Assembly (NCBI GenBank): GCA_016867375.1
Contig: VGJQ01000008.1
Location: 1 to 41,540 of the forward strand
DNA length: 41,540 nt
Direction: 5' to 3'
From: Candidatus Kaiserbacteria bacterium
Lineage (GTDB): Bacteria; Patescibacteriota; Minisyncoccia; Phycocordibacterales; UBA2100
Part shown: positions 4,480 through 11,626 of the stretch, in pieces
How positions within the stretch are numbered: position 1 is the first letter of the stretch
Layout: each line of letters opens with the position of its first letter
Position numbers and translations under genes: made by a program
The notes under the pieces: generated by a model
What the model saw: only the letters and a program-made list of their open reading frames with translations
Databases searched by the model: none
What the model was told of the DNA's origin: nothing

Positions 4480-6516
4480 ATGACGATCAGAACCAAAAAA
4501 ATCGATATAACGCCAGACAAAACCCTTTTTCCCAAAATCGGACAAACTGGCTACACGGTCGCCCAAGCCCTTTCAGAATTGATAGACAACTCGATTGATG
4601 CTCGCGACGGATCGGTAAATTTAGACATAAAAGTTGATAAGAAAAAAGGGTACATTCTCATTGCAGATGATGGTGCAGGAATGGACGAGGAAGTCGCGGC
4701 AAACAGTATCAAGCTCGGTAGTTCTCGTAAAAAAGAGGGCGACCTTGGTCAGTTTGGCATTGGACTAAAAGCGGCTTGTATGAGTTTGGGTAAAAAGTTT
4801 ACCCTCGAAACGTCGCCCAAAAATCATGATGAGGAGTTTGTTTTGATTTTTGACGAGGACGATTTCGTTTCAACGGGAAACTGGAAAGAGTTTGAATTAC
4901 AGATAAAAAAAGGTGCCGACAAAAATAAGTCGTTTACGAGAATAAAGATTGAAAAACTGAAAATAAAATTTTACGGCACTTTTTTTGAAGTTCTGAAACG
5001 ACATCTTAGTGAACGCTTTACCCCATTTATCGCCAATGGTGAAGTTGTAATAAAAATCAATGGAGAAAAGGTAAAAGCAGAGCCGTCTGAAATTTTCTCC
5101 GACAGCAAAAGAGATTTTTCAATCAAGCTAAGTAATGGCGAGACAATAACTGGCTGGACTGGAATACTTAAAGTCGGTTCCGTAGAGCGAAGCGGCTTTA
5201 ATCTTTACCGATATAAGCGACTTATTCGAGTCCACGAAAAACTCGGCTATGTTTATCACCCGTCGAAAATGGCAATTACCGGCGAGATTCACATGGATCC
5301 GCTTCCAGTAACCATTAACAAGCGAGAGTTCGAAACAGAGAACGAATACTACATAGAATTTTTTGAGAAATTTTGTGAGTATCTAAAGCCGATACTTGCA
5401 GAGGTTCAAAAACGGCACCAAGAAGAAAAAATTAAGGACTTGCCGCGCGAGATTAAAGAAACCTTAAAAGACAATATTCTCAAGGCGCTGAACGAAACCG
5501 AGGAGCTAAAAGAATTAGCATTTCCTGGTGCAGATACCAAAAAAAGAAGTGAGAACAATGAGGGTGAGTTGGACGACCAAGAACAAAGAAAAAGTCCTGA
5601 AAATGAAGTTGCAGTCGTTGAAAACGAACCCGAAGAAACAAAGGATCGAACACCGAAACAAACGCAACCAAACAGAGTTCGTTTCATGACTATTGCGGGA
5701 CACCGCTATCGTTTTGACTATGACTGGGGATCATTGGAAGAATCCATTGCAAAAGAAGCGTATTTGGACAAAGAGAGGAACACGATAATGGTAATTCTTA
5801 ATACCCACTATCACATCCTGAAAGTTTTGCCTAAGCCAGACATTTTCTACCATGTTATTTTCTTGACCGAAGGAATTGTTGAAGTGTTTTTGAGAGAAAA
5901 TAACATCTCGCTGGAAAAAGTGGTCGGTTTGCGTGACAAACTGACACAGCAACTAGCCGACATAATGGCTGAAGATGTTGCTACCGATGACGCGAAAAAA
6001 GATTCTCAAATTCTAGGCGCGCAAACCTATCTACTTAACCCAGAGCGAACGGATGTATCTCTTACAGAAAATGAGCGTCTCGTTTTGGAGCAACGATTGG
6101 AGGGCGGCAAAACTTATCAGGAAATTGCAAACGAACTTCATGTGTCTCGCCAGAGAGTTGAACAACTTTTCAGGACGGGGCTGAATAAGATAAACCGAAT
6201 TGATAAGTTGGAGAGTGTTGAGGAAGCGGAAGAAAAAGGAATTGATACATCAAAAATTATTACTGAAAATATCAATTCGGTTATTGAAAGCACAGCGCGA
6301 AATTACAGCATAAAAATTGCCGACTTACTCGGCAATAGACGACAAGCTGATCTTATTCTGCCTCGCCATACGGTAATGTATCTGCTTCGCAAAGAATTAA
6401 ATCTCTCGTTCCCAAAAATTGCCGAGGTTATGGGCAAGCGCGATCATACGACAATCATGTATGCGCATAACAAAATGAAGAAATTGATTGAAAATTCAGA
6501 TTCCGCCAAAAAATAA
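4480..6516 (+). CDS. MORC-like GHKL ATPase fused to sigma-70 region 4 and DnaA domain IV
   Basis: A 678-residue protein in three parts. Residues about 15-300 are a GHKL ATPase with N-box ELIDNSIDA (Asn37), G1 box D63-x-G65-x-G67 and G2 box GQFGIG (90-95), followed by an S5-like transducer, as in MORC, MutL and Hsp90 proteins. Residues 315-395 are a charged linker. A middle region (396-500) is unrecognised. Residues 527-573 match sigma-70 region 4 (LTENERLVLEQRL, YQEIANELHVSRQRVEQ). Residues 600-672 match DnaA domain IV, with the box-binding signature KRDHTTIMYAHNKM (653-666). It should be a DNA-bound, ATP-driven clamp, possibly for replication control, defence or element maintenance. AAA+ DnaA domain III is absent, so it is not a replication initiator of the standard type. 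Confidence 0.9.
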   Translation: MTIRTKKIDITPDKTLFPKIGQTGYTVAQALSELIDNSIDARDGSVNLDIKVDKKKGYILIADDGAGMDEEVAANSIKLGSSRKKEGDLGQFGIGLKAACMSLGKKFTLETSPKNHDEEFVLIFDEDDFVSTGNWKEFELQIKKGADKNKSFTRIKIEKLKIKFYGTFFEVLKRHLSERFTPFIANGEVVIKINGEKVKAEPSEIFSDSKRDFSIKLSNGETITGWTGILKVGSVERSGFNLYRYKRLIRVHEKLGYVYHPSKMAITGEIHMDPLPVTINKREFETENEYYIEFFEKFCEYLKPILAEVQKRHQEEKIKDLPREIKETLKDNILKALNETEELKELAFPGADTKKRSENNEGELDDQEQRKSPENEVAVVENEPEETKDRTPKQTQPNRVRFMTIAGHRYRFDYDWGSLEESIAKEAYLDKERNTIMVILNTHYHILKVLPKPDIFYHVIFLTEGIVEVFLRENNISLEKVVGLRDKLTQQLADIMAEDVATDDAKKDSQILGAQTYLLNPERTDVSLTENERLVLEQRLEGGKTYQEIANELHVSRQRVEQLFRTGLNKINRIDKLESVEEAEEKGIDTSKIITENINSVIESTARNYSIKIADLLGNRRQADLILPRHTVMYLLRKELNLSFPKIAEVMGKRDHTTIMYAHNKMKKLIENSDSAKK

Positions 6517-6530
6517 AGTCAGAACGAAGA

Positions 6531-6575
6531 CGGCACGACATTCCCTCCCCCAAACCTCTCCGGCCGTGCCGTCCG
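6531..6575. repeat. Right inverted-repeat end of the GHKL cassette
   Basis: GCCGTGCCGTCCG (6563-6575) is the exact inverse of 4023-4035. The preceding C-rich stretch and GGCACGACA mirror the left end with some changes. It may double as the terminator of the operon, since the stop codon is at 6516. Confidence 0.65.
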
Positions 6576-6645
6576 AGTCCAAATTAGCCCCGCCACCTGC
6601 CCGAATACTTGGAGGGCAGACCCCGAAGTAAATGGGGACATAAAT

Positions 6646-6737
6646 GGGGACAGGCACATTTAATTTCTAATTTGTGTGGTGTGATGCGTGTCTATATACT
6701 ACGCAACATATTTGATAAAATAATTGTACCTGTCCCC
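6646..6737. repeat. 92-nt GGGGACAGGCAC hairpin element, copy 2
   Basis: Same length and orientation as 3923-4014, roughly 88 percent identical by eye. Within the inner stem two bases differ, and both changes turn a Watson-Crick pair into a G-U pair, so the RNA hairpin would survive. Together with 6743-6822 this fills the gap between the fusion gene and the redox operon; no gene is seen there. Confidence 0.8.
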
Positions 6738-6742
6738 GTTAC

Positions 6743-6822
6743 TTGGGCGACTATGTTTTTTCTGAGAGGATGACAGGGGAGGGAAAGTGTGTCGAGAATC
6801 TATGAAAGGACACATATCCACA
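6743..6822. repeat. 80-nt direct repeat, right copy
   Basis: Matches 2937-3016 with two mismatches and ends in the same ATATCCACA. It directly follows the second 92-nt hairpin element. Confidence 0.85.
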
Positions 6823-6832
6823 GTACCTCCTG

Positions 6833-6862
6833 TTGCGGATATTTTTGCGTATGTGCTATAAT
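6833..6862 (+). promoter_or_regulatory. Promoter of the redox operon
   Basis: TTGCGG, an 18-base spacer, and a perfect TATAAT. It lies directly upstream of a palindromic operator. Confidence 0.8.
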
Positions 6863-6867
6863 GGTAT

Positions 6868-6891
6868 ATGAACATATCGTCATATGTTCAT
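6868..6891. promoter_or_regulatory. Palindromic operator, probable ArsR-family site
   Basis: ATGAACATAT and ATATGTTCAT are perfect inverted arms separated by CGTC. The site starts five bases after the -10 box and covers the expected transcription start. Size and AT-rich form fit sites of ArsR/SmtB regulators, one of which is the second gene of this operon. Confidence 0.75.
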
Positions 6892-6917
6892 GATTATTAG
6901 TTAACACATGTGTATAC

Positions 6918-7154
6918 ATGAAGACTGTTACCATATACTCCCTCCCGACGTGCCACTTTTGCCATGAGGCAAAGGCATTTCTAACGGAAAACAGTATTCC
7001 TTTTACCGACTATGATGTCTCAGTTGACGAAGCACGCAAGAATGAGATGATAGAAAAAAGCGGACAGTTGAGTGTGCCGGTGATTTTCGTAGATGGGGAG
7101 ATGGTGCTGGGTTTTGACAAACCAAAGCTTACCGCGCTGCTAGGGATTCAATAA
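6918..7154 (+). CDS. Glutaredoxin-like thiol oxidoreductase
   Basis: A 78-residue thioredoxin-fold protein with active site C12-H-F-C15 after the first strand, and the cis-proline loop LSVPVIFVDG. The length and the form TIYSLPTCHFC match the small YruB/NrdH-like glutaredoxins that reduce disulfides in the cytosol. It is the first gene of a five-gene run (gaps of 5, 6, 11 and 1 bases) that also encodes a regulator, a membrane-anchored thioredoxin and a CcdA-type transporter, so it probably serves a thiol-disulfide relay. No Shine-Dalgarno sequence precedes the ATG. Expression should be set by the operator at 6868-6891. Confidence 0.85.
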   Translation: MKTVTIYSLPTCHFCHEAKAFLTENSIPFTDYDVSVDEARKNEMIEKSGQLSVPVIFVDGEMVLGFDKPKLTALLGIQ

Positions 7155-7159
7155 ACATC

Positions 7160-7444
7160 ATGCAAAAAGAAAGTGATAATGTACTCTTGATGAAAATTCT
7201 GGGGAATGCGACCCGGCAAAAGATTTTGCGAATTGTGTATGGCACAAAAAAGGATTTGTGTGTAAATGAAATCGCCGAACGTGCCCGCATCTCACAATCT
7301 CTCGCTTCGCATCAGCTTGCCTACCTTTCCGCCCATGGCGTGGTCGAGGGGCATAGGATGGGCCAGACTATGTGCTACATGCCGGCGAAGGGTGAGCTGT
7401 CAGGTACATTAGTAAAGGTTTTGAAAGTGTTATCAAATGAATGA
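7160..7444 (+). CDS. ArsR-family transcriptional regulator
   Basis: A 94-residue winged helix-turn-helix repressor: LLMKILGNATRQKILRIV at the start, recognition helix RISQSLASHQLAYLSAHGVV (about 43-62), then a beta wing GHRMGQTMCYMP. Classic metal-sensing ArsR proteins carry ELCVCDL; here the site is DLCVNEI with a single Cys34, and another Cys72 lies in the wing. With only these two cysteines, a redox switch is as likely as metal binding. It most likely represses its own operon by binding the inverted repeat over the transcription start. It follows the glutaredoxin gene by five bases. Confidence 0.85.
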   Translation: MQKESDNVLLMKILGNATRQKILRIVYGTKKDLCVNEIAERARISQSLASHQLAYLSAHGVVEGHRMGQTMCYMPAKGELSGTLVKVLKVLSNE

Positions 7445-7450
7445 AAATAT

Positions 7451-7648
7451 ATGATAGTAAAAATTATTTTCTGGTTGTTATTGGTCGATAGTTTGATAGT
7501 CAACTATATTGCCTGGTCCAAGTGCGAAGCGTATTTTAGTACATTTGCGCTATTCAGAAGATATTTCCCCATAACTAAAGGTTGGACTATCTGGTATTTA
7601 GTATTATCCCTCTTTATTGGGTACCTGATTTATTTTTATAAGATTTAG
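7451..7648 (+). CDS. Small membrane protein in the redox operon
   Basis: A 65-residue protein with two likely transmembrane helices (about residues 3-21 and 46-63) joined by a short loop with one cysteine (WSKCEAYF). No family is recognised. Its place between the ArsR regulator and the thioredoxin gene, six bases after the first and 11 before the second, makes a role in the same membrane-linked thiol system likely. It could be a small accessory subunit of the CcdA-like transporter. Confidence 0.6.
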   Translation: MIVKIIFWLLLVDSLIVNYIAWSKCEAYFSTFALFRRYFPITKGWTIWYLVLSLFIGYLIYFYKI

Positions 7649-7659
7649 TAATAAAACAT

Positions 7660-8172
7660 ATGAACAAAACTATTGTAATCGTGCTTGGAATCATCATTAT
7701 CGTGGGAGTAGCATTGTATGTATTCTCTGGACAGAAGACAGAGCAAAGCGAAATGGTACATAACGTGCCGGAAGTGCAAAATGAGACACCAAAAAATGAA
7801 GTGCAAAAAGTGGAGCCAACGACTGAGGTAATGGCAAAAACCGATGCCGTCAGTACTACTGCCCCTGGTTCGTATGAGGCATTTGCGCCTGAGAAAATCG
7901 CTATGGCAGCAAAAGGCAAAGTCATTCTTTTCTTCCACGCATCATGGTGTCCGTCGTGCCGCGGACTCAACTCTGATATAGAGAAAAATGTGAACGGCAT
8001 CCCATCCGGAGTGACTATTCTTAAAACCAACTACGACAAAGAGACAGAGCTCAAGAAAAAGTACGGCGTCACCTCACAGCACACGTTGGTTCAGGTGGAT
8101 AAGGATGGCAACTTGATCAAGAAGTGGAGCGGTGGCTCAAGGCTGGAGAATCTACTCGCGCAGATACAGTAA
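7660..8172 (+). CDS. Membrane-anchored thioredoxin-like protein
   Basis: 170 residues: an N-terminal signal anchor (IVIVLGIIIIVGVALYVF, residues 5-22), a flexible Pro/Thr/Glu-rich linker to about residue 75, then a thioredoxin fold with active site W96-C97-P-S-C100 and the strand LVQVDKDGNLIKKW. The redox domain should face the outside of the cytoplasmic membrane. There it can pass electrons received from the CcdA-like protein encoded next, whose ATG lies one base after this stop. This resembles CcdA-linked thioredoxins such as ResA or TlpA, but with a minimal domain. Confidence 0.85.
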   Translation: MNKTIVIVLGIIIIVGVALYVFSGQKTEQSEMVHNVPEVQNETPKNEVQKVEPTTEVMAKTDAVSTTAPGSYEAFAPEKIAMAAKGKVILFFHASWCPSCRGLNSDIEKNVNGIPSGVTILKTNYDKETELKKKYGVTSQHTLVQVDKDGNLIKKWSGGSRLENLLAQIQ

Positions 8173-8173
8173 C

Positions 8174-9823
8174 ATGATTTTCCTGCTTGTAGCGATAGTG
8201 GCGGGAATACTGACGGTGCTTGCGCCGTGTATTTTACCGCTTCTACCTATCGTTATCGGCTCTTCGGAGACAAGTGAGCGTCGCATCGGAGGGCGCTCAC
8301 TTGTGGTGATAGGTTCGCTGTCCGTTTCCGTTGTTCTGTTTACACTTCTTCTCAAGGCATCGACGCTTCTCATCAATATTCCGCAGTCGTTCTGGAGTGT
8401 CTTTTCGGGGACGATCATAGTGCTCGTGGGATGTGCAATCGTCTTCCCATCCTTATGGTCGCGTATTCCGTTTGTACAAAAGATAAGCATTGCGGGGAAT
8501 AAAGCCATCGGTACGGGGTACCAGAAAAAGAATTACTGGGGTGACGCGCTCATCGGCCTTGCATTGGGACCCGTGTTTACCACCTGCTCACCGACGTACC
8601 TCTTTATCATCGCGACCATTCTCCCTGCAGGATTTGTACTTGGGTTTGTGTATCTCTTGGGGTTTACGCTCGGCCTTGCGATCTCACTTCTTCTCATCGC
8701 GTACTTTGGCGGGCAGTTGGTGAATGCCATTACGAGCCACATGGGTGCGGCCAACCGCGCCAAACAGCTACTTGGCGTGCTGATCATCCTGGTCGGTATC
8801 GCTATTTTTACCGGCTACGACAAAAAGCTAGAGACGGCAATTCTGGATGCGGGCTACGGAGCTACTATCAATTTTGAAGAGGTGCTCATAGAACGCTTCG
8901 CTCCAAAAACTGAAAGCGCTGCGGGACAGACGGGAAGCGCAAATGTCCCCGCAAACTTGAAGCGGGCATTTTCAAAAACTGACTGGAGCTTTGCAGACCC
9001 TAGCCTAGAGCAAGCACTGTCGGGAGGCCCGGGGAAGGACGGTATACCTTCTATCGACACTCCAAAGTTTGTACCAGTACATGCATTTAAACATCCGGAC
9101 TCTGTCCAAGCGATAGTGATGCACGATGGAAGCAAGGTGAAGGTCTATCCGTACAACATTCTCAATTGGCACGAAATCGTGAATGATACGGTAGCCGGTA
9201 TCCCGGTTGCGGTGACGTTTTGCCCGCTCTGTGGCAGCGCCATTGTCTATGATCGGCGAGTGGGTGGAGAGACACTCACGTTTGGAGTGAGTGGATACCT
9301 CTTGGAGAGCAATATGATTATGTACGACCGGGAGCATGAGGCGCTTTGGCAACAGAGCACTGGAGAGGTCCTTGCGGGAAGAGCACTTGATACTCAGCTC
9401 AACCTTGCTCCATTTCAACTCATGACTATAGGTGAGGTGAAGCAGGTATACCCCGACGCGCTTGTATTGAGTGAGGAAACGGGGCATCGCAGAGACTATG
9501 CGCGCAACCCGTATGCGGGATATGAGGATAGCGAAGGGTACATTTTTTCGCCGTCGAGAGAAGATGTACGCTATCCGTCAAAAACAATCTTCGTGGTGTT
9601 TCGTTATAAAGGTACATCTGTAGGAACTCCATATCTAAAACTGAAAGAAGGAATGGTGTTTAAGACCGATGTGCATGGAAATACTATCAGGCTCGTCCGT
9701 GACGGCGATCTACTCACCATCACTGACCCAAGCGGAGGGGAGTTACCATTTTATTTTGAAATGTGGTTTAGCTTTGCTACCCAACATGGGGAAGAGGCAA
9801 TTGTTTTTGACCCGTCACAATAA
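8174..9823 (+). CDS. CcdA/DsbD-type electron transporter fused to DUF3179
   Basis: 549 residues from the ATG at 8174; a longer frame from 8132 runs inside the previous gene and is unlikely. Residues 1-215 hold about six transmembrane helices with the two CcdA cysteines: Cys19 in LAPCILPLLP and Cys138 in FTTCSPTY. Residues about 295-540 are a DUF3179 domain with its signature F-C350-PLC353-GSAIVYDR, likely a metal or thiol site. The membrane half should move reducing equivalents across the membrane. The DUF3179 half may be the outer receiver or a linked enzyme of unknown activity. Joining the two in one chain, next to a thioredoxin, gives a rare clue to the role of DUF3179. Last gene of the operon. 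Confidence 0.88.
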   Translation: MIFLLVAIVAGILTVLAPCILPLLPIVIGSSETSERRIGGRSLVVIGSLSVSVVLFTLLLKASTLLINIPQSFWSVFSGTIIVLVGCAIVFPSLWSRIPFVQKISIAGNKAIGTGYQKKNYWGDALIGLALGPVFTTCSPTYLFIIATILPAGFVLGFVYLLGFTLGLAISLLLIAYFGGQLVNAITSHMGAANRAKQLLGVLIILVGIAIFTGYDKKLETAILDAGYGATINFEEVLIERFAPKTESAAGQTGSANVPANLKRAFSKTDWSFADPSLEQALSGGPGKDGIPSIDTPKFVPVHAFKHPDSVQAIVMHDGSKVKVYPYNILNWHEIVNDTVAGIPVAVTFCPLCGSAIVYDRRVGGETLTFGVSGYLLESNMIMYDREHEALWQQSTGEVLAGRALDTQLNLAPFQLMTIGEVKQVYPDALVLSEETGHRRDYARNPYAGYEDSEGYIFSPSREDVRYPSKTIFVVFRYKGTSVGTPYLKLKEGMVFKTDVHGNTIRLVRDGDLLTITDPSGGELPFYFEMWFSFATQHGEEAIVFDPSQ

Positions 9824-9907
9824 CAGAGAGGTGTCTTATCGGAGGATACCGGAAATACTCTGCTGCTTGCAGTGGGGGTCGACGAGGCGGACGTTTGTAT
9901 CGAAAAT

Positions 9908-9941
9908 ACCACCCTTCGCGCACGCATGCGCGAAGGGTGGT
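9908..9941. terminator. Terminator between redox operon and nagB-like gene
   Basis: ACCACCCTTCGCGCA / TGCGCGAAGGGTGGT, a perfect 15-bp stem with a CGCA loop. It lies between two convergent transcription units. Confidence 0.8.
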
Positions 9942-9990
9942 TTGTGTATGAGGTCCCGTTCAATGGGCACGTTAACTTGTGGACGAGCCC

Positions 9991-10566
9991 TTACCACGTC
10001 TGATCCGTCAGGATGGTCAGATCGGGATGTGGTAGAAGCCAGTGGGCGGGGAGGCGTTGGTCGCTGTACGCTTGTTGAAAGATCCCCCATTTTTCCGCGC
10101 CCAAGATGATAAGCAGGAGCGCCTTTGCTTCCGTAAGTGCGCCAACGCCTATTGTCCATGCCTCAGTGCCCGGCTCGACGCCCAGGCGATGTGCGGTTTC
10201 TGGAAGCAGCGTCACTTTGCCGTAGCGGAATGATGCAGGGATGCCGGGTTCGTGAAAGGCGACGTGGCCGTTGTATCCCAATCCAAGAATAGCGAGATCG
10301 GGCCGCATGTCTTCATGAGGCGGAAGCACCTGGTATCGAGGGAGGTACCTGCGGAAGAAGAGCGCAAATCGTCTCCCTACTTCATCAAGTTGATGGAGAC
10401 TCTTGTTTCGCAGAGACTCGGGCGGTTGTTGCGTCCAGTAGTCGAAGAGTCGGATGGCTGTATTGCCAGCCGGCAGGCATATGCTTTGTGCCCCATATTC
10501 TTGACTCTTTTCTGAGACCCAGTCGGTTGCGGCGAGGTGCCAATCGGCTCTCGGAATGACCTGCAT
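9991..10566 (-). CDS. NagB-like glucosamine-6-phosphate deaminase/isomerase, short form
   Basis: 191 residues against about 260 in typical NagB. The segment DLAILGLGYNGHVAFHEPG aligns with the NagB active-site loop, with His101 and Glu106 kept. LDE (Asp61-Glu62) fits the catalytic base region. The Asp normally just before GH in GxGxDGH is Asn99 here. NagB converts glucosamine-6-phosphate to fructose-6-phosphate and ammonia in the cytosol. A sugar-phosphate lactonase of the same fold is the alternative. AGGAGA sits seven bases before the ATG. The upstream gene encodes a PIG-L deacetylase, which would make amino sugars from N-acetylated ones. Confidence 0.7.
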   Translation of the reverse strand: MQVIPRADWHLAATDWVSEKSQEYGAQSICLPAGNTAIRLFDYWTQQPPESLRNKSLHQLDEVGRRFALFFRRYLPRYQVLPPHEDMRPDLAILGLGYNGHVAFHEPGIPASFRYGKVTLLPETAHRLGVEPGTEAWTIGVGALTEAKALLLIILGAEKWGIFQQAYSDQRLPAHWLLPHPDLTILTDQTW

Positions 10567-10644
10567 GCGCTTTCTCCTGTGGTAAGGTCCGTATTCTCTG
10601 GGGAATATATAACATCAAAAATTGGATTTGTCCAGGACATGAGA

Positions 10645-10680
10645 AATGCGGGCCGGTTCCTTAAGGAACCGGCCCGCATT
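10645..10680. terminator. 36-nt perfect palindrome after the PIG-L gene
   Basis: Arms AATGCGGGCCGGTTCCTT and AAGGAACCGGCCCGCATT meet without a loop. It starts five bases beyond the PIG-L stop (minus strand) and probably ends that transcript. Confidence 0.75.
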
Positions 10681-10685
10681 GATAC

Positions 10686-11528
10686 TTATGAGAACAGGAT
10701 AGCACTGACAGAATCGTCGGCGTAGAGCGCGCGGGCAGGGATTACCGACATCTTGCCAAACTCATAGTCTCCATCGCACTGCGACACCATATAGATGCCT
10801 GCGAACTTAAACGGGGGAGCTGAGACCCCTTTTCCGAGCACTATCTCGCACCGTCGTACGTTGTCCATGAGCTTCATCGGCCACGTGTGATGATACGGGT
10901 TCCGTAAGAGTTCGCCCTTGTGGAACGAAAGCGCCTTGAGCAAGTAGACCTGATGGTCGCGTGATATCTCCAGTAGGAGGTTAGGATTTTTTATGTCGCT
11001 CCAGAACTCGCTTTCGATGAAGGCTCCTTTCCAATGAGAACATATCATCGCCATGTTTATCACACTTGCAACGTGTTCATGTGAAGAATGCGCGTCCTCA
11101 CGATGATTAACGATGATGGCGCTCGGATTCACTTTCTTCAGAAAATTTGAGGTACGTAAATAGACTGAAGAGTATGAATTCACGAAGTCATCAGTTTCGA
11201 ATCCGTTTTCGTTATTAGGGATGATCAGGTCGAAGCCAATGAACTCGCATGCGGACTTGAGTTCCGCACGACGACGGGGGCGTTCTTCCGCCTTGCTGCC
11301 AAGTGTCATCGCGACATTGATGATCGGGTACCCCTCGTGCCTCAGACGTAATGCGATTGCGCCTCCCAGCAGCACCTCGTCATCCGGGTGCGGTGAGAAG
11401 ATTACGATCGGACGTACATCATCGCGCAGGGGTGGCAGTTTAAGCGGTTCGTATGATCCCAGTGGGATCATGGGCCATGTGTCCTTCAGTTCGACGAGCT
11501 TGTCGACCATGCCTTCGAAAGTAGCCAT
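10686..11528 (-). CDS. PIG-L/LmbE-family deacetylase
   Basis: 280 residues from the ATG at 11526-11528, chosen because GGAGG precedes it by seven bases; a longer frame to 11585 has no such site. The metal-binding motif SPHPDDE (His47, Asp49, Asp50) is followed by GGAIALRL, and the second metal ligand region is REDAHSSHEH. The family removes N-acetyl groups from GlcNAc-containing glycans or small conjugates, using zinc. With the NagB-like gene downstream on the same strand, a short route of deacetylation then deamination of amino sugars is plausible, although a palindromic terminator separates them. Confidence 0.85.
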   Translation of the reverse strand: MATFEGMVDKLVELKDTWPMIPLGSYEPLKLPPLRDDVRPIVIFSPHPDDEVLLGGAIALRLRHEGYPIINVAMTLGSKAEERPRRRAELKSACEFIGFDLIIPNNENGFETDDFVNSYSSVYLRTSNFLKKVNPSAIIVNHREDAHSSHEHVASVINMAMICSHWKGAFIESEFWSDIKNPNLLLEISRDHQVYLLKALSFHKGELLRNPYHHTWPMKLMDNVRRCEIVLGKGVSAPPFKFAGIYMVSQCDGDYEFGKMSVIPARALYADDSVSAILFS

Positions 11529-11626
11529 ACTCACACCTCCATATTTGACTGGCGTTTTTATAACACACTTAATCAAAGTATGCAAACATTTGCGTACTAT
11601 TTCTTTCCGCCCAGGAATCAGGTACC

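Noticed and set aside
8132-8173. Upstream start of the CcdA-DUF3179 gene
   Set aside because: It overlaps the thioredoxin gene in another frame, and the residues do not fit a CcdA N-terminus; the ATG at 8174 does.
9991-10566. 6-phosphogluconolactonase instead of NagB
   Set aside because: The AFHEPG end of the loop is NagB-like; lactonases have a GxGxDGHTASLF form. The short length keeps some doubt.
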